This document shows positions 63,598 through 64,000 of a stretch of DNA of 64,000 nucleotides, piece by piece. Below the pieces are notes generated by a model. The model saw only the letters and a list, made by a program, of their open reading frames with translations. It had not been told where the DNA came from and did no database searches. The stretch covers positions 25,429 through 89,428 of the forward strand of contig JBQTIX010000078.1 in NCBI GenBank assembly GCA_052387695.1, written 5' to 3'. Source of the stretch: Panacagrimonas sp052387695 (lineage in GTDB: Bacteria > Pseudomonadota > Gammaproteobacteria > Nevskiales > Nevskiaceae). Every line of letters starts with the position of its first letter. Within the stretch, counting starts at the first letter, position 1. A program made the position numbers and the translations under genes.

Positions 63598-64000
63598 TGC
63601 CGGCTGCTTCTTACGCTGAGCCCAAGCTGCCCCCGATTGCGCGCATCGATTCCCCCGCTTGGGCCGCCGCACGACCCCCATGTTGTGCAATGCTCTCGCT
63701 CGTTGTGCAGCCTGCGATCCCGCTTTCCCGTTACCTCCAGGTTCGGAACCCGGGTCGAAGGCCAAAAATGACAAAAATGAAAGGCGACCGGGCGAGCTTC
63801 TCGAAGGGCTCGTGCAGGCGCCGCGGCAGTCACAGCACTTTGGGGGAGCAGGGGTCATGCGCAAGATCACTTCAGCCGTTCCTGGGTTGTCGAATGCCGC
63901 TAAGGATTCTCTGCACAGGTCTGTCGCGGGGCAGGGCCCCCCCCCCCCCACCCCCCCAGAGCGAGGGGAGGGGCCACCCCCCCCCCCGGGTGGAGAACCA
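63598..64000. other. Right end of window: no supported gene, low-complexity C runs
   Basis: No gene with a convincing ribosome site and codon pattern was recognised. A frame opening at ATG 63857 runs off the edge but becomes a proline run translated from long C tracts. The last 70 bases contain runs of 8 to 14 C, unlike the rest of the window, which suggests a contig end with unreliable sequence. Confidence 0.5.

Overview
The window is 64 kb of high-GC DNA (roughly two thirds G+C by eye) with densely packed, strongly coding-biased genes. Gene content and order point to a gammaproteobacterium, most likely a member of the Xanthomonadales/Lysobacterales or a close relative. The main evidence is three conserved blocks: hemA-prfA-prmC-moeB divergent from TPR-lolB-ispE-tRNA(Gln)-prs; rlmN-pilF-rodZ-ispG-hisS-yfgM-bamB-der; and ccmABCDEFGHI. 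The species cannot be named from the sequence alone. Almost everything is chromosomal housekeeping. No rRNA operon, prophage, transposase gene, CRISPR array, toxin-antitoxin pair or plasmid gene was found.

Layout from left to right: a cut-off exported beta-helix-type protein and a DUF1993 gene (1-1.4 kb); a four-gene Csu-type chaperone-usher pilus operon (1.6-5.6 kb, minus); glutathione S-transferase convergent with glutathione reductase, then a cyclic-nucleotide-binding/rhodanese protein and a large winged-helix regulator (5.9-11.3 kb); moeB with a degenerate JAMM partner, then prmC, prfA and hemA (11.6-16 kb, minus); TPR-lolB-ispE-tRNA-prs (16.2-20.6 kb, plus); the der-to-ndk block (20.8-29.8 kb, minus); an orphan ECF sigma factor, dihydroorotase and tag (30.3-33 kb); a secreted metallophosphoesterase convergent with a tandem AAA+ ATPase (33.3-37.1 kb); 4.5S RNA, an unknown protein, tsaB, a DinG/YoaA helicase, a TPR lipoprotein and PBP1b (37.3-43.8 kb, minus); the phosphate regulon pstS-porin-pstC-pstA-pstB-phoU (43.9-52.4 kb, minus) with a candidate Pho box; a MaoC-like gene; the complete cytochrome c maturation operon led by a DUF808 gene (53.4-61.4 kb, minus); and a collagen-like exported protein (62-63.5 kb, plus). 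The last 100 bases hold long C runs that look like a contig end.

Genes within blocks are tightly coupled. Many stop and start codons overlap as ATGA, GTGA, TTGA or TGATG, and this was used to choose several non-ATG starts (second CsuA-like pilin, moeB, hisS, ccmE, ccmF, ccmA, yoaA).

No clearly new multi-gene system was found. The most distinctive feature is the density of non-coding palindromic elements: at least four kinds of 170-270 bp elements or hairpin pairs with near-perfect terminal inverted repeats, a 7-copy intergenic family beginning GTAGGTCGG, a GTAGGGTGGATAAGCG family, and a repeat fragment read through inside prmC. One element exactly fills the pstC-pstA gap and supplies part of the pstA start codon. 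Other leads are a JAMM-fold protein that has lost all its metal ligands beside an E1-like MoeB, a 73-triplet collagen domain built from 45-bp DNA repeats, and a double hairpin before the metallophosphoesterase gene.
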